Source of the DNA: Actinoplanes sp. DH11
GTDB taxonomy: Bacteria > Actinomycetota > Actinomycetes > Mycobacteriales > Micromonosporaceae
NCBI RefSeq assembly: GCF_020873875.1
Contig: NZ_JAHWGU010000004.1
Location: 310,001-374,000, forward strand
Direction: 5' to 3'
DNA: 64,000 nucleotides
Shown: positions 23,318-31,390 of the stretch, piece by piece
Position numbering within the stretch: the first letter of the stretch is position 1
Layout of the letters: every line of letters starts with the position of its first letter
Notes under the pieces: model-generated
Database searches by the model: none
What the model saw: only the letters and a program-made list of their open reading frames with translations
What the model was told of the DNA's origin: nothing
Position numbers and translations under genes: made by a program

Positions 23318-24394
23318 TCACTTGATGACGGCGCCGCGCAGCACGATTCGGCGCGGCGCCTTCACCACGCGCAGGTCGGCGCGCGGGTCGGCGTCGTAGA
23401 CGACCAGGTCGGCGAGGCCGCCCTCGACCAGGCCCGGGAAGCCCAGCCACTCCCGGGCCTTCCAGGATGCGGCGGCGAGCACGGCCTCCGCCGGGATGCC
23501 GGCCTCGTGCAGGTAGAGCATCTCGTCGGCGGCCAGGCCGTGCCGGATGCCGCCACCCGCGTCGGTGCCCACGTAGATCGGGACGCCGGCCTCGTGCGCG
23601 GCAAGCACCACAGACGGGAAGTGGTCCCGTAGGTGGATCATGTGGTCCGCGTACCCGGCGAATTTCTCCCTGGCCTGATCCGCGATCTTGCCGAAGGTCC
23701 GAATGTTGATCATCGTGGGCACCAGGGCGGTGCCGCGCCGGGCCATCTCGTCGATCAGGTCGAGCGAGAGACCGGTGCCGTGCTCCACCGAGTCCACCCC
23801 GGCCCGCACCATGATCTCCACGCCTTCCTCGGAGAACGTGTGCACCGCGGCGCGGGCGCCGGCCGCGTGCGCCGCCTCCACCGCGGCGGCCATGGTCGCC
23901 GCGTCCCAGCTCGGCGCCAGGTCACCCACCTCGCGGTCGATCCAGTCGCCGACCAGCTTCACCCAGCCGGTGCCGGCTTTCGCCTGCGCGGTGACCGCGG
24001 CGGCGACCTCGGCACCGGCCACCTCGACGCCGATGTCCCGCAGGTAGCGACGCGGCGCGGCCACGTGCCGCCCGGCGCGGGCGAGGCGCGGCACGCCGGG
24101 TTCGTCGTCCAGCTCGGGGTACGGGTACGGCGAACCGGCGTCCCGCAGAGCCAGCACACCCGCGTCCCGGTCGATGGCCGCCAGCTCCCGTGCCTCGTCG
24201 AGGCTGCTGATCGGTTTCGCACCGTAGGCGATGCCGAGGTGGCAGTGCGCGTCCACCAGCCCCGGCACCACGAACCCGCCGTCGCTTATCGTCTCCGCGC
24301 CCGCGACCGGTTCGAACGTGACCCGATCGCCGACCAGCCACAGGTCCCGGACCTCGCCGTCCGGCAGAACTGTCCCGCGCACATGCAACGCCAT
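23318..24394 (-). CDS. Amidohydrolase family metal-dependent hydrolase
   Basis: A 358-residue amidohydrolase-superfamily enzyme. The HxH metal motif is in GLVDAHCHLGIAYG, the carboxylated-Lys candidate in TGWVKLVGDW, further ligands in AAVHTFSEEG and DSVEHGTGLSL, and the catalytic Asp in IYVGTDAGGGIRHG. The two ends form the small beta-sandwich (LVVYDADPRADLRVV). Imidazolonepropionase/prolidase-like subgroup members hydrolyse cyclic amides or dipeptides; the substrate is not deducible. Start ATG 24394. It converges with the second sigma operon across 36 bp that contain a direct repeat CCACCCGAGAGA. Confidence 0.88.
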   Translation of the reverse strand: MALHVRGTVLPDGEVRDLWLVGDRVTFEPVAGAETISDGGFVVPGLVDAHCHLGIAYGAKPISSLDEARELAAIDRDAGVLALRDAGSPYPYPELDDEPGVPRLARAGRHVAAPRRYLRDIGVEVAGAEVAAAVTAQAKAGTGWVKLVGDWIDREVGDLAPSWDAATMAAAVEAAHAAGARAAVHTFSEEGVEIMVRAGVDSVEHGTGLSLDLIDEMARRGTALVPTMINIRTFGKIADQAREKFAGYADHMIHLRDHFPSVVLAAHEAGVPIYVGTDAGGGIRHGLAADEMLYLHEAGIPAEAVLAAASWKAREWLGFPGLVEGGLADLVVYDADPRADLRVVKAPRRIVLRGAVIK

Positions 24395-24419
24395 AGGACA
24401 GTCCTACCTGATCAACCGT

Positions 24420-25082
24420 TCAGCTGTCCGGCCGGGCCACCGCACGGATCCGGTCGCGTCGCCGCGTCCAGGCCGGCAGGTCCAGCGTGATCGCCCAGGG
24501 ACGGTCGACGGTGACCAGCTCGTCGGTCTCGAGCAGCTGCTGGTAGTCGCCGCCGGGACCGAGCGCGAACTGGGTGAGCGTGACCCGCTCGGCCAGCGGG
24601 TCGACGATCCAGTAGTTACGGATGCCGACGTAGGCGTACTTCTTCAGCTTCCCGTCGCGGTCGAATTTCTTCGACGACTCCGAGATCACCTCGACGACCA
24701 GCGGGACGTCACCCGGCCGGACCGGCGACTTGCCCGCGCCCTCCTCGTGGATGAGCACCACGTCGGGGCGCAGCTCGTTGCGCCGGTCCAGCAGGACCGC
24801 CTGCTCGCCGTTGATCAGCACATCCTCCGGACAGTGCTGCATGGCGGCATGGGTGATCGCGACTGCGATGAATTGGTGGATGGGCAGGGCAAGGGGCGAC
24901 AAGACCAACCTTCCGTCGATCAACTCGTATCGAAGATCCTCGGGAAGGTCCGCGATGTCGTCGACGGTCAGGTCTCGGCGGTGGAGCAACTCGGCGACGT
25001 CGACATGAAGACCGTCAACCCGAAAAAGGTCAACACGAGAGAGGTCAACATGCGCGGCGTCCACATGGGGTGCGGTGCTCAT
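24420..25082 (-). CDS. Uma2 family (DUF820) endonuclease-fold protein
   Basis: A 220-residue protein of the Uma2/DUF820 family with a PD-(D/E)xK nuclease fold. Family features: LRYELIDGRLVLSPLALPIH, NELRPDVVLIHEE (catalytic Asp), PLVVEVISESSKKFDRDGKL (Glu and Lys) and YAYVGIRNYWIVDPLAERV. DNA cleavage is assumed from the fold; the role is unclear. ATG 25082 has GAGGAGG eight bases upstream, better than the longer frame. The N-terminal 30 residues carry an irregular HVD/RVD repeat (HVDAAHVDLSRVDLFRVDGL) that is not part of the family. Confidence 0.85.
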   Translation of the reverse strand: MSTAPHVDAAHVDLSRVDLFRVDGLHVDVAELLHRRDLTVDDIADLPEDLRYELIDGRLVLSPLALPIHQFIAVAITHAAMQHCPEDVLINGEQAVLLDRRNELRPDVVLIHEEGAGKSPVRPGDVPLVVEVISESSKKFDRDGKLKKYAYVGIRNYWIVDPLAERVTLTQFALGPGGDYQQLLETDELVTVDRPWAITLDLPAWTRRRDRIRAVARPDS

Positions 25083-25147
25083 CGATTCCTCCTCGATGGG
25101 ATTCACCCCACTGTACTAGTCGCTGGACAAGGTGCCGTATGCCAATT

Positions 25148-26707
25148 TCAGCGCTTGTCGTCCTTCGGGGGCTTGTTCAGCTTGTTGAAGTCGAGTTTCG
25201 GCAGCTTGAAGCCGGGCGGCATGCCGCCGCCGCCGGGCAGCGCGTTCGGGTCGAGGCCCGGGGGCAGCTGCGGCATCCCACCCGGGAAGCCCGCCGGCAT
25301 CCCGCCGCCGGCGCCGCCGACCCGGGGCCGGTTGCCGCCCTTGGTGCCCTTGCGCTTGTTCTTCGGGCTCTTGGTCGCCTTGCGCCGGCCGCCGGGCAGA
25401 CCCATCATGCCGCTCATCTGCTTCATCATCTTCTGCGCGTCGGCGAAGCGGTTGAGCAGCTGGTTGACGTCCATCACGGTGACGCCGGAACCGTTGGCGA
25501 TGCGGACCCGGCGGGACGCGTTGATGATCTTCGGAGTGGTGCGCTCCTGCGGCGTCATCGAGCGGATGATCGCGGTGACCCGGTCGAAGTGGCTGTCGTC
25601 GAGCTCGGCCAGCTGGTCCTTCATCTGACCCATGCCCGGCATCATGCCGAGGATGTTGGCGATCGGGCCCATCCGCCGGACCGCGATCAGCTGGTCCAGG
25701 AAGTCCTCCAGCGTGAACTGCTCGCCACCGAGCAGCTTGCTGGTCATCTTCTCTTTCTGGTCCTCGTCGAAGGCCTGCTCGGCCTGCTCGATGAGGGTCA
25801 GCACGTCGCCCATGCCGAGGATCCGGCTGGCCATCCGGTCCGGGTGGAAGACGTCGAAGTCCTCGAGCTTCTCACCGGTGGAGGCGAAGAGGATCGGCTG
25901 GCCGGTGACCTGCCGGACGGAGAGCGCGGCACCACCGCGGGCGTCACCGTCGAGCTTGGAGAGGACCACACCGGTGATGCCGACGCCGTCCCGGAAGGCC
26001 TCTGCGGTCTGCACCGCGTCCTGACCGACCATGGCGTCGATGACGAAGATGACCTCGTCCGGGTCGACCGCGGCACGGATGTCGGCGGCCTGCCGCATCA
26101 TCTCCGTGTCGATGCCGAGACGACCGGCGGTGTCGACGATGACGATGTCCTTCGCCGTGCGCCGCGCGTGCTCGATCGAGTCCTTGGCGACCTGCACCGG
26201 GTCGCCCACGCCGTTGCCGGGCTGCGGCGCGTAGATGTCGACGCCGGCCCGGCCGGCCAGCACCTGGAGCTGGTTGACCGCGTTCGGCCGCTGCAGGTCG
26301 GCGGCGACGAGCAGCGGCTGGTGGCCCTGCGACTTGAGCCAGCGGGAGAGCTTGCCGGCGAGCGTCGTCTTACCCGAGCCCTGGAGGCCGGCGAGCATGA
26401 TCACGGTGGGCGGCTGCTTGGCGAACTGCAGGCGCCGGCCCTCGCCACCGAGGACGTTGATCAGCTCTTCGTGGACGATCTTGATGATCTGCTGTGCGGG
26501 GTTGAGCGCCTGGGAGACGTCGACACCGCGCGCCCGCTCCTTGAGGGCGGCGATGAAGGCCTTGACCACCGGCAGCGCGACGTCGGCCTCCAGCAGCGCG
26601 AGACGGATCTCGCGCGCGGTGGCGTCGATGTCGGCATCGGTGAGCCGCCCCTTGCCGCGGAGCTTGGTGAAGATCCCGGACAGGCGGTCACTCAAGGTGT
26701 CAAACAC
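25148..26707 (-). CDS. ffh: Signal recognition particle protein Ffh (SRP54)
   Basis: Ffh binds 4.5S RNA and signal sequences of nascent membrane proteins and docks with FtsY. The 519-residue product begins MFDTLSDRLSGIFTKLRGKG (N domain). The G domain has Walker A LAGLQGSGKTTLAGKL, DTAGRLGIDTEMM and SKLDGDARGGAALS. The Met-rich M domain (about 300-435) has NILGMMPGMGQM and DAQKMMKQMSGMMGLPGG. The last 80 residues are Gly/Pro/Lys-rich and longer than in E. coli. FtsY is at 50.6 kb; in Streptomyces glnD directly follows this gene, whereas here an 18-kb island intervenes. Confidence 0.97.
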   Translation of the reverse strand: MFDTLSDRLSGIFTKLRGKGRLTDADIDATAREIRLALLEADVALPVVKAFIAALKERARGVDVSQALNPAQQIIKIVHEELINVLGGEGRRLQFAKQPPTVIMLAGLQGSGKTTLAGKLSRWLKSQGHQPLLVAADLQRPNAVNQLQVLAGRAGVDIYAPQPGNGVGDPVQVAKDSIEHARRTAKDIVIVDTAGRLGIDTEMMRQAADIRAAVDPDEVIFVIDAMVGQDAVQTAEAFRDGVGITGVVLSKLDGDARGGAALSVRQVTGQPILFASTGEKLEDFDVFHPDRMASRILGMGDVLTLIEQAEQAFDEDQKEKMTSKLLGGEQFTLEDFLDQLIAVRRMGPIANILGMMPGMGQMKDQLAELDDSHFDRVTAIIRSMTPQERTTPKIINASRRVRIANGSGVTVMDVNQLLNRFADAQKMMKQMSGMMGLPGGRRKATKSPKNKRKGTKGGNRPRVGGAGGGMPAGFPGGMPQLPPGLDPNALPGGGGMPPGFKLPKLDFNKLNKPPKDDKR

Positions 26708-26782
26708 GGTGCGCTGTTCCTTAGGTCGCTCGGCCCGTTGGTCGTTTTGCCGTCACCCAAGCCTAGCCGTACCGCTCGAGGG

Positions 26783-27013
26783 TCACCGGTTCCGCATGCG
26801 GTACGTCTTGGCCGCCGCCTCGATCCGCCGCTGCGTCCGGGTGCCGGGCGCGAGCGAGCGCTTCATCCGGCCGTAGAGCCAGGCGCCACCACCGACCACC
26901 AGAGCGCCCACGATCAGGTAGTAGAGGAACCCGCCGAGGAGTGAACTGGCCACCCAGCCCACCACGATCACCCCGGCGATCAGTGCTGCCAGAAACGCCA
27001 CTGCCTTGCCCAT
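26783..27013 (-). CDS. Small two-helix membrane protein
   Basis: No family recognised. The 76-residue product starts MGKAVAFLAALIAGVIVVGW and has two hydrophobic helices (about 5-25 and 29-50, LLGGFLYYLIVGALVVGGGA). A basic cytoplasmic tail ends KRSLAPGTRTQRRIEAAAKT. ATG 27013 follows GGGAGGCCGAG, a strong ribosome binding site, which is the main reason to accept it. It lies 75 bp upstream of ffh on the same strand, so the two may share a transcript; a role near SRP is only positional. Confidence 0.75.
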   Translation of the reverse strand: MGKAVAFLAALIAGVIVVGWVASSLLGGFLYYLIVGALVVGGGAWLYGRMKRSLAPGTRTQRRIEAAAKTYRMRNR

Positions 27014-27154
27014 CTCGGCCTCCCGCCGTCGTCGCGTTGCCGCTTTCCACCATGCAGTGCGCACGCAACACCCGCATCGGCCGTGACCCCGATCCGTTCC
27101 CCTAAGGGTGGGTCTCCCGGCATCAGCCGCACAAAGCGCGTCAAGGTCGTATAC

Positions 27155-27220
27155 CGCTGTTAAAGGGTGCAACTCCTGATATAGACCGCAACTTCCGTCT
27201 CGCTCGGCACGTTAAAGCGC
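27155..27220 (+). promoter_or_regulatory. AT-richer repeat-bearing region upstream of Stealth gene
   Basis: Two copies of GCAACT (27169-27174 and 27188-27193) lie 19 bases apart inside two copies of GTTAAAG (from about 27159 and 27211). This is one of the least GC-rich stretches near the island and lies 31-95 bases before the Stealth gene GTG, so it probably carries the island's left promoter. No exact promoter can be assigned. Confidence 0.35.
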
Positions 27221-27250
27221 TCGTCGGACGTGCGGCGAAAGGACGACGGC

Positions 27251-29038
27251 GTGACCCTGCGGCAGATCCTGCGGCTGACCCCCTGGGCGGTGCGGCGACG
27301 GATCTTCGAGTCGGCCGAGCGACATCTCCTGCCCCGGATCGCCCCCGAACGGCGGCTGCGGGTGGCCCGTACCCTCATGCCCCTCGCACCGGCCCGCCAG
27401 GGGCGCGCCCGGGTGACCTCCACCGGGTTCCTGCGGACCCGCGAGGGCAAGGCCCGGGTGGCGTACGCGGCCGCCCCCGCCGACGTACGCCGGCAGAACC
27501 TGGACCGGGTCGCCAAGGCGCTCGACGCGGCCGGCGTCGACTGGTTCCGCCTGCCCGGGGCCACCCCGCTCAGCACGGCCGTCGCGGTCCGCGAGACCGA
27601 CCGGGGCCGGGTACTCGCCCTGCTGCGGGAACTCGCCCGGCGCGACCACGGACAACTCCGTACCGTGTTCCCCGCCCGCCGCCGCCGCGCCGACCCCCGC
27701 GTCGTCTCGGTCTGCTGGCCGGTCGTCGACCCGGCCGGCAGCATGCCGCTCGGAGCCCGGTACGCCTGCGAGATCGAATTCTGGCGCGAGTCGGCCGGCC
27801 GGCTCACCGCGCCCCGGCGCAACGCGGTCGCCGACTCCGTCCCCGCCGATGAACCCGCGGTGATCGCCCCCGAGCCGGTGTTCGGCCCGTTCAGCTCCCC
27901 CGACGACGTGACCGGCTACCGCACCCGGGCCGTTTTCACCGCGGTCGACCCGGACCGGATCGGCTTCCCGATCGACGTGGTCTACACCTGGGTGGACGGC
28001 GGCGACCCGGCCTGGCAGCGGCGCAAGGCGCGGGCGCTGGCCGACAACCCCTGGGTCACCGGCACCAACGCGCAGGCCGCCAACGACTCCCGGTACGCCA
28101 GCCGCGACGAACTGCGCTACTCGCTGCGCGCCCTGCACTGCTTCGCACCGTGGGTCCGCCGGATCTTCCTGGTCACCGACGACCAGGTGCCGGCCTGGCT
28201 GGACCTCACCGACCCGCGGATCACCCTGGTCAGCCACGCGGAGATCTTCGGCGACACCGGCACCCTGCCGACCTTCAACTCGCAGGCCATCGAGTCGAGG
28301 CTGCACCGGATCCCGGGGCTGGCCGAGCACTTCCTCTACCTCAACGACGACGTGATCCTGGGCCGCCCGGTCACCCCGGACCTCTTCTTCACCGCGGGCG
28401 GGCTGACCAAGTTCTTCCCGTCCACGCACCGGGTCGACACCACGCCGCGCGGCCCCGGTGACCGGCCCGCCGACTCCGCCGCCAAGAACAACCGGCGGCT
28501 CATCGAACAGGCCTTCGGCCGGGTGCTGACCCGCAAGATGAAACACACCCCGCACCCGTCGCGGCGCAGCGTCATCGCCGAGATCGAGGAACGGTTCGCC
28601 GAGCACGTCACGGCGACCGCGGGACACCAGTTCCGGCACCCGGACGACATCTCGCTGCTGTCGTCGCTGCAGCAGTACTACGCGTACCTCACCGGCCACG
28701 CCGCCCCCGGCAAGATCCGCTACCTGTACACCGACCTGGCCCAGCCGGTCACGCCGCTGCGCCTGGCGAAGCTGCTGCGCGGCCGCGCGGTCGACGCGTT
28801 CTGCCTCAACGACGTCGACGTGCACAGCGCCGCCGTGGCCGACCAGGAAGCGCTGCTCGCCGAGTTCCTGCCGCTCTACCTGCCGTACGCCTCGCCCTTC
28901 GAACTCGCCCGGCCGCGCCCCGCGACCACCTCGCTCACCACCGCCACCCGGGCCGTCACCGCCCCCCGGCAGCCGCTCGCCGGCAGCGACGACCGGCCCG
29001 CCCCACCCACCGACGTGGCGCTCCCGCCCGTCGCCTGA
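27251..29038 (+). CDS. Stealth-family sugar-phosphate transferase (capsule polymerase type)
   Basis: Stealth proteins transfer a hexose-1-phosphate from an NDP-sugar to a sugar hydroxyl, making phosphodiester-linked polysaccharides. The 595-residue product shows the family blocks: CR1 PIDVVYTWVDGGDPAWQRRK, CR2 ASRDELRYSLRALHCFAPWV plus RRIFLVTDDQVPAWL and EHFLYLNDDVILGRPV, CR3 MKHTPHPSRRSV and a CR4-like segment DLPV-free variant near CLNDVDVHSA. The N-terminal 210 residues are an extra domain of unknown role. GTG 27251 has AAAGGA seven bases upstream and is preferred to GTG 27230. First gene of the plus-strand pair with the NDP-sugar dehydrogenase. Confidence 0.9.
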   Translation: MTLRQILRLTPWAVRRRIFESAERHLLPRIAPERRLRVARTLMPLAPARQGRARVTSTGFLRTREGKARVAYAAAPADVRRQNLDRVAKALDAAGVDWFRLPGATPLSTAVAVRETDRGRVLALLRELARRDHGQLRTVFPARRRRADPRVVSVCWPVVDPAGSMPLGARYACEIEFWRESAGRLTAPRRNAVADSVPADEPAVIAPEPVFGPFSSPDDVTGYRTRAVFTAVDPDRIGFPIDVVYTWVDGGDPAWQRRKARALADNPWVTGTNAQAANDSRYASRDELRYSLRALHCFAPWVRRIFLVTDDQVPAWLDLTDPRITLVSHAEIFGDTGTLPTFNSQAIESRLHRIPGLAEHFLYLNDDVILGRPVTPDLFFTAGGLTKFFPSTHRVDTTPRGPGDRPADSAAKNNRRLIEQAFGRVLTRKMKHTPHPSRRSVIAEIEERFAEHVTATAGHQFRHPDDISLLSSLQQYYAYLTGHAAPGKIRYLYTDLAQPVTPLRLAKLLRGRAVDAFCLNDVDVHSAAVADQEALLAEFLPLYLPYASPFELARPRPATTSLTTATRAVTAPRQPLAGSDDRPAPPTDVALPPVA

Positions 29039-29064
29039 ACGTGCCTTCGCGAAGGAGACCTTTC

Positions 29065-30327
29065 ATGAGCTACGACGTCGTCATCCTCGGACTCGGGTAC
29101 GTCGGTCTGCCACTGGCGCAGCAGGCGACCCGGGCCGGTCTCACCGTCCTCGGCTTCGACGTCGACGAGACCGTGGTGGGCGCGCTCGCCGACGGCCGGT
29201 CGCACGTTGACGACCTGACCGACAAGGACGTCGCCGAGATGGTGGCCGCCGGGTTCCTGCCGACCACCGACGAGACGCTCATCGCGCAGGCACGCACCGC
29301 GGTGATCTGCGTGCCCACCCCGCTCTCCGAGGGCGACGGGCCGGACCTGCGTGCCGTCCTCGGCGCCACCTCCGCGGTCGGGCGCAACCTGCGGCCCGGG
29401 ATGCTCGTCGTGCTGGAGTCCACCACCTACCCCGGCACCACCGACGACGAGGTGCGCCCGCGCCTCGAACAGCTCTCCGGCCTGACCGCCGGAATCGACT
29501 TCCACCTGGCGTTCTCCCCGGAACGGATCGATCCCGGTAACGAGGTCTTCGGCGCGCACAACACCCCGAAGGTGGTCGGCGGCTACACCCCGGCGTGCAC
29601 CACCGCGGCGGCCGCCTTCTACGGCCGGTTCATCCAGACCGTCGTCGAGACCCGGGGCACCCGCGAGGCGGAGACGGCGAAGCTGCTGGAGAACACGTAC
29701 CGCCACGTCAACATCGCGCTCGTCAACGAGATGGCCCGGTTCTGCCACGAACTCGACATCGACCTCTGGGACGTGATCCACGCGGCGTCCACGAAGCCCT
29801 TCGGCTTCCAGGCGTTCTACCCCGGGCCCGGCGTCGGCGGGCACTGCATCCCGATCGACCCGAACTACCTCTCGCACAACGTCCGCAGCAAGCTCGGCTA
29901 CCCGTTCCGCTTCGTCGAGCTCGCCCAGGAGATCAACACCACGATGCCGGCGTACGTGGCCCGCCGCGCCCAGAACCTCCTCAACGCGGACGGCCAGGCC
30001 GTGCGCGGCGCCACCGTGCTGCTGCTCGGCATCACCTACAAGGCCAACATCGCCGACCAGCGCGAGTCCCCGGCGGCCCCGCTCGCCCGCCAGCTGGCCG
30101 CCCTCGGCGCCACGGTCGCCTACCACGACCCGCACGTGCGGACCTGGGACATCGCCGGGGTCCCGGTCTGGCGCACCGACGACCTGGAGGGCGCGACCGC
30201 CTCCGCCGACCTGGTCATCCTGGTCCAGAACCACCGCGAGTACGACCCCGACCACCTGGCACGCATCGCGAAGCGCTTCTTCGACACCCGGGGCGTCACC
30301 ACGGTCCGCGAAGCCCACCGCCTCTGA
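29065..30327 (+). CDS. Nucleotide-sugar (UDP-GlcNAc/ManNAc-type) dehydrogenase
   Basis: A 420-residue member of the UDP-glucose/GDP-mannose dehydrogenase family, closest in pattern to WecC/WbpA-type enzymes that oxidise UDP-HexNAc to uronic acids with NAD. NAD site VVILGLGYVGLPLAQQA; CVPTPLSEGDGPDL and ESTTYPGTTDD; central KLLENTYRHVNIALVNEM; catalytic Cys in PGPGVGGHCIPIDPNYL; C-terminal GITYKANIADQRESPA. AAGGAGA lies upstream of ATG 29065. It is 26 bp behind the Stealth gene, so its uronate product may feed the same polymer. The first 52-bp palindrome starts 136 bp after its stop. Confidence 0.9.
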   Translation: MSYDVVILGLGYVGLPLAQQATRAGLTVLGFDVDETVVGALADGRSHVDDLTDKDVAEMVAAGFLPTTDETLIAQARTAVICVPTPLSEGDGPDLRAVLGATSAVGRNLRPGMLVVLESTTYPGTTDDEVRPRLEQLSGLTAGIDFHLAFSPERIDPGNEVFGAHNTPKVVGGYTPACTTAAAAFYGRFIQTVVETRGTREAETAKLLENTYRHVNIALVNEMARFCHELDIDLWDVIHAASTKPFGFQAFYPGPGVGGHCIPIDPNYLSHNVRSKLGYPFRFVELAQEINTTMPAYVARRAQNLLNADGQAVRGATVLLLGITYKANIADQRESPAAPLARQLAALGATVAYHDPHVRTWDIAGVPVWRTDDLEGATASADLVILVQNHREYDPDHLARIAKRFFDTRGVTTVREAHRL

Positions 30328-30462
30328 GCCCCGCCACTGCCCGGCCTCGTCCGCAAGTGCGTGCCAGCTCCCGGCAAGGTCGAACTCCTCTCCTCGGACC
30401 GGCGCAGGGGGTCGCCGGGCCGAGTCGGCGACCGCGCGACAGCCACCACCCACCCGCTCCCA

Positions 30463-30775
30463 GCTGTCACCCACGGCTGCCCGGCGTCCCAAAACCCAGC
30501 CGCGCGTGATCAGCCACCCGCCTTCGGCTGTCACGCACGGCTGTCGGACGGCCCCAAAACCAGCCCTGCGTGACAGCCGGGCGGCCCTGGCTGTCACGCA
30601 CGGCTGCCGGACGGCCCCAAAACCAGCCCTGCGTGACAGCCGGGCGGCCCTGGCTGTCACCCACGGCTGTCAGACGACCCCCAAACCAGCCATGCGTGAC
30701 AGCCGGACGGCCCCGGCTGTCGGGCACGGCTGCTGGGGGGCCGGGAAACAGCCGTGGGTGGCAAGCCCGCGTGCG
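30463..30775. repeat. Array of five 63-bp units, each with a 52-bp palindrome
   Basis: Units start at 30463, 30527, 30590, 30653 and 30716 (period 63-64). The core is GCTGTCACGCACGG, a 23-24-base loop holding GCCGGACGGC, then CCTGCGTGACAGCC, so arms of 13-14 bases can pair. Units 2-4 are nearly identical; units 1 and 5 are degenerate. An 11-base spacer (GGGCGGCCCTG type) links cores. The array fills most of the 469-bp convergent gap 30328-30796. The same core recurs four times at 39510-39770. Apparent reading frames through it are repeat artefacts. Confidence 0.92.
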
Positions 30776-30796
30776 GGTGGCGGCTTGGCGGCGCGG

Positions 30797-31390
30797 TCAG
30801 GCCGGAGTGAACGTCCAGCGGGAGTTGATCGTGTAGTTCAGGATCGGGATCAGGACGATCGCGACGGCCTGGACCAGCGCATACGGGCCGTCAAGCAGCT
30901 CGGCGCCGACGAACAGCACGGCCGTGTTCAGCGCGAACGCCGCCACCGTGACCGCCAGGAACCGGGGTGCGGCGACACCGTGCACGGCCGCCGAGCGGAA
31001 CACCCAGGCGTGCTGGAGCGCGTACGACACCAGGATGCTCAGCGCAAACCCCAGACCCGACGCGACGACCGGATCGAACCGCCAGACCGAGACGGCGACC
31101 AGTCCCGTCCCGAAATGTGTGAACGCGCTCAACCCGCCACTCACCGCATACCGGATAAGGCGGCGCACACCGGCGCGCCGGTCGTTCACCGGGTCGCCCG
31201 GCTGCCGGCGCTCACCCGGCCGCCCGCGCTGGCCCAGCCCCCGGCGTTCGTCCAGCCCCCGGCGCTCGTCCGGCCCCCGGCGTTCGTCCGGCCCCCGGCG
31301 TTCGTCCGGTCCCCGGCGTTCGTCCGGCCCCCGGCGCTCGCCCGCACGCCGGCGTGAACGGGCACGGACGACCCCGTCAGCGCTCGGCAT
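30797..31390 (-). CDS. GtrA-family membrane protein with hexapeptide-repeat N-terminus
   Basis: GtrA proteins are small four-helix membrane proteins thought to flip polyprenyl-phosphate sugars. From about residue 75 the family pattern is seen: RRLIRYAVSGGLSAFTHFGT, VVASGLGFALSILVSYALQH with WVFRS, then AVTVAAFALNTAVLFVGAEL and VQAVAIVLIPILNYTINSRW. The first 70 residues are almost only R, G, P, D and E with six 6-residue RRGPDE-type repeats. ATG 31390 overlaps the upstream transferase gene by 14 bp; an internal GTG at VNDRRAG near residue 68 could be the true start, which would leave the repeats non-coding. It ends the five-gene minus-strand operon. Confidence 0.85.
   Translation of the reverse strand: MPSADGVVRARSRRRAGERRGPDERRGPDERRGPDERRGPDERRGLDERRGLGQRGRPGERRQPGDPVNDRRAGVRRLIRYAVSGGLSAFTHFGTGLVAVSVWRFDPVVASGLGFALSILVSYALQHAWVFRSAAVHGVAAPRFLAVTVAAFALNTAVLFVGAELLDGPYALVQAVAIVLIPILNYTINSRWTFTPA
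31236..31343 (-). repeat. Six tandem 18-bp repeats at the start of the GtrA gene
   Basis: Six contiguous 18-bp copies of the pattern GGCCCCCGGCGTTCGTCC (31236-31343) differ at one or two positions each. In the GtrA frame they encode RRGPDE-type hexapeptides. The uniform length and near-identity point to recent slippage expansion and likely copy-number variation between strains. Confidence 0.92.

Noticed and set aside
30463..30775. CRISPR array
   Set aside because: Units are almost wholly repeated, with only 10-11-base conserved spacers instead of unique 30-40-base spacers, and no cas gene is present.
30467..30836. Repeat-encoded proteins with 21-residue units on either strand
   Set aside because: The 63-bp period keeps frames open by chance on both strands; no ribosome binding site and no plausible protein composition.
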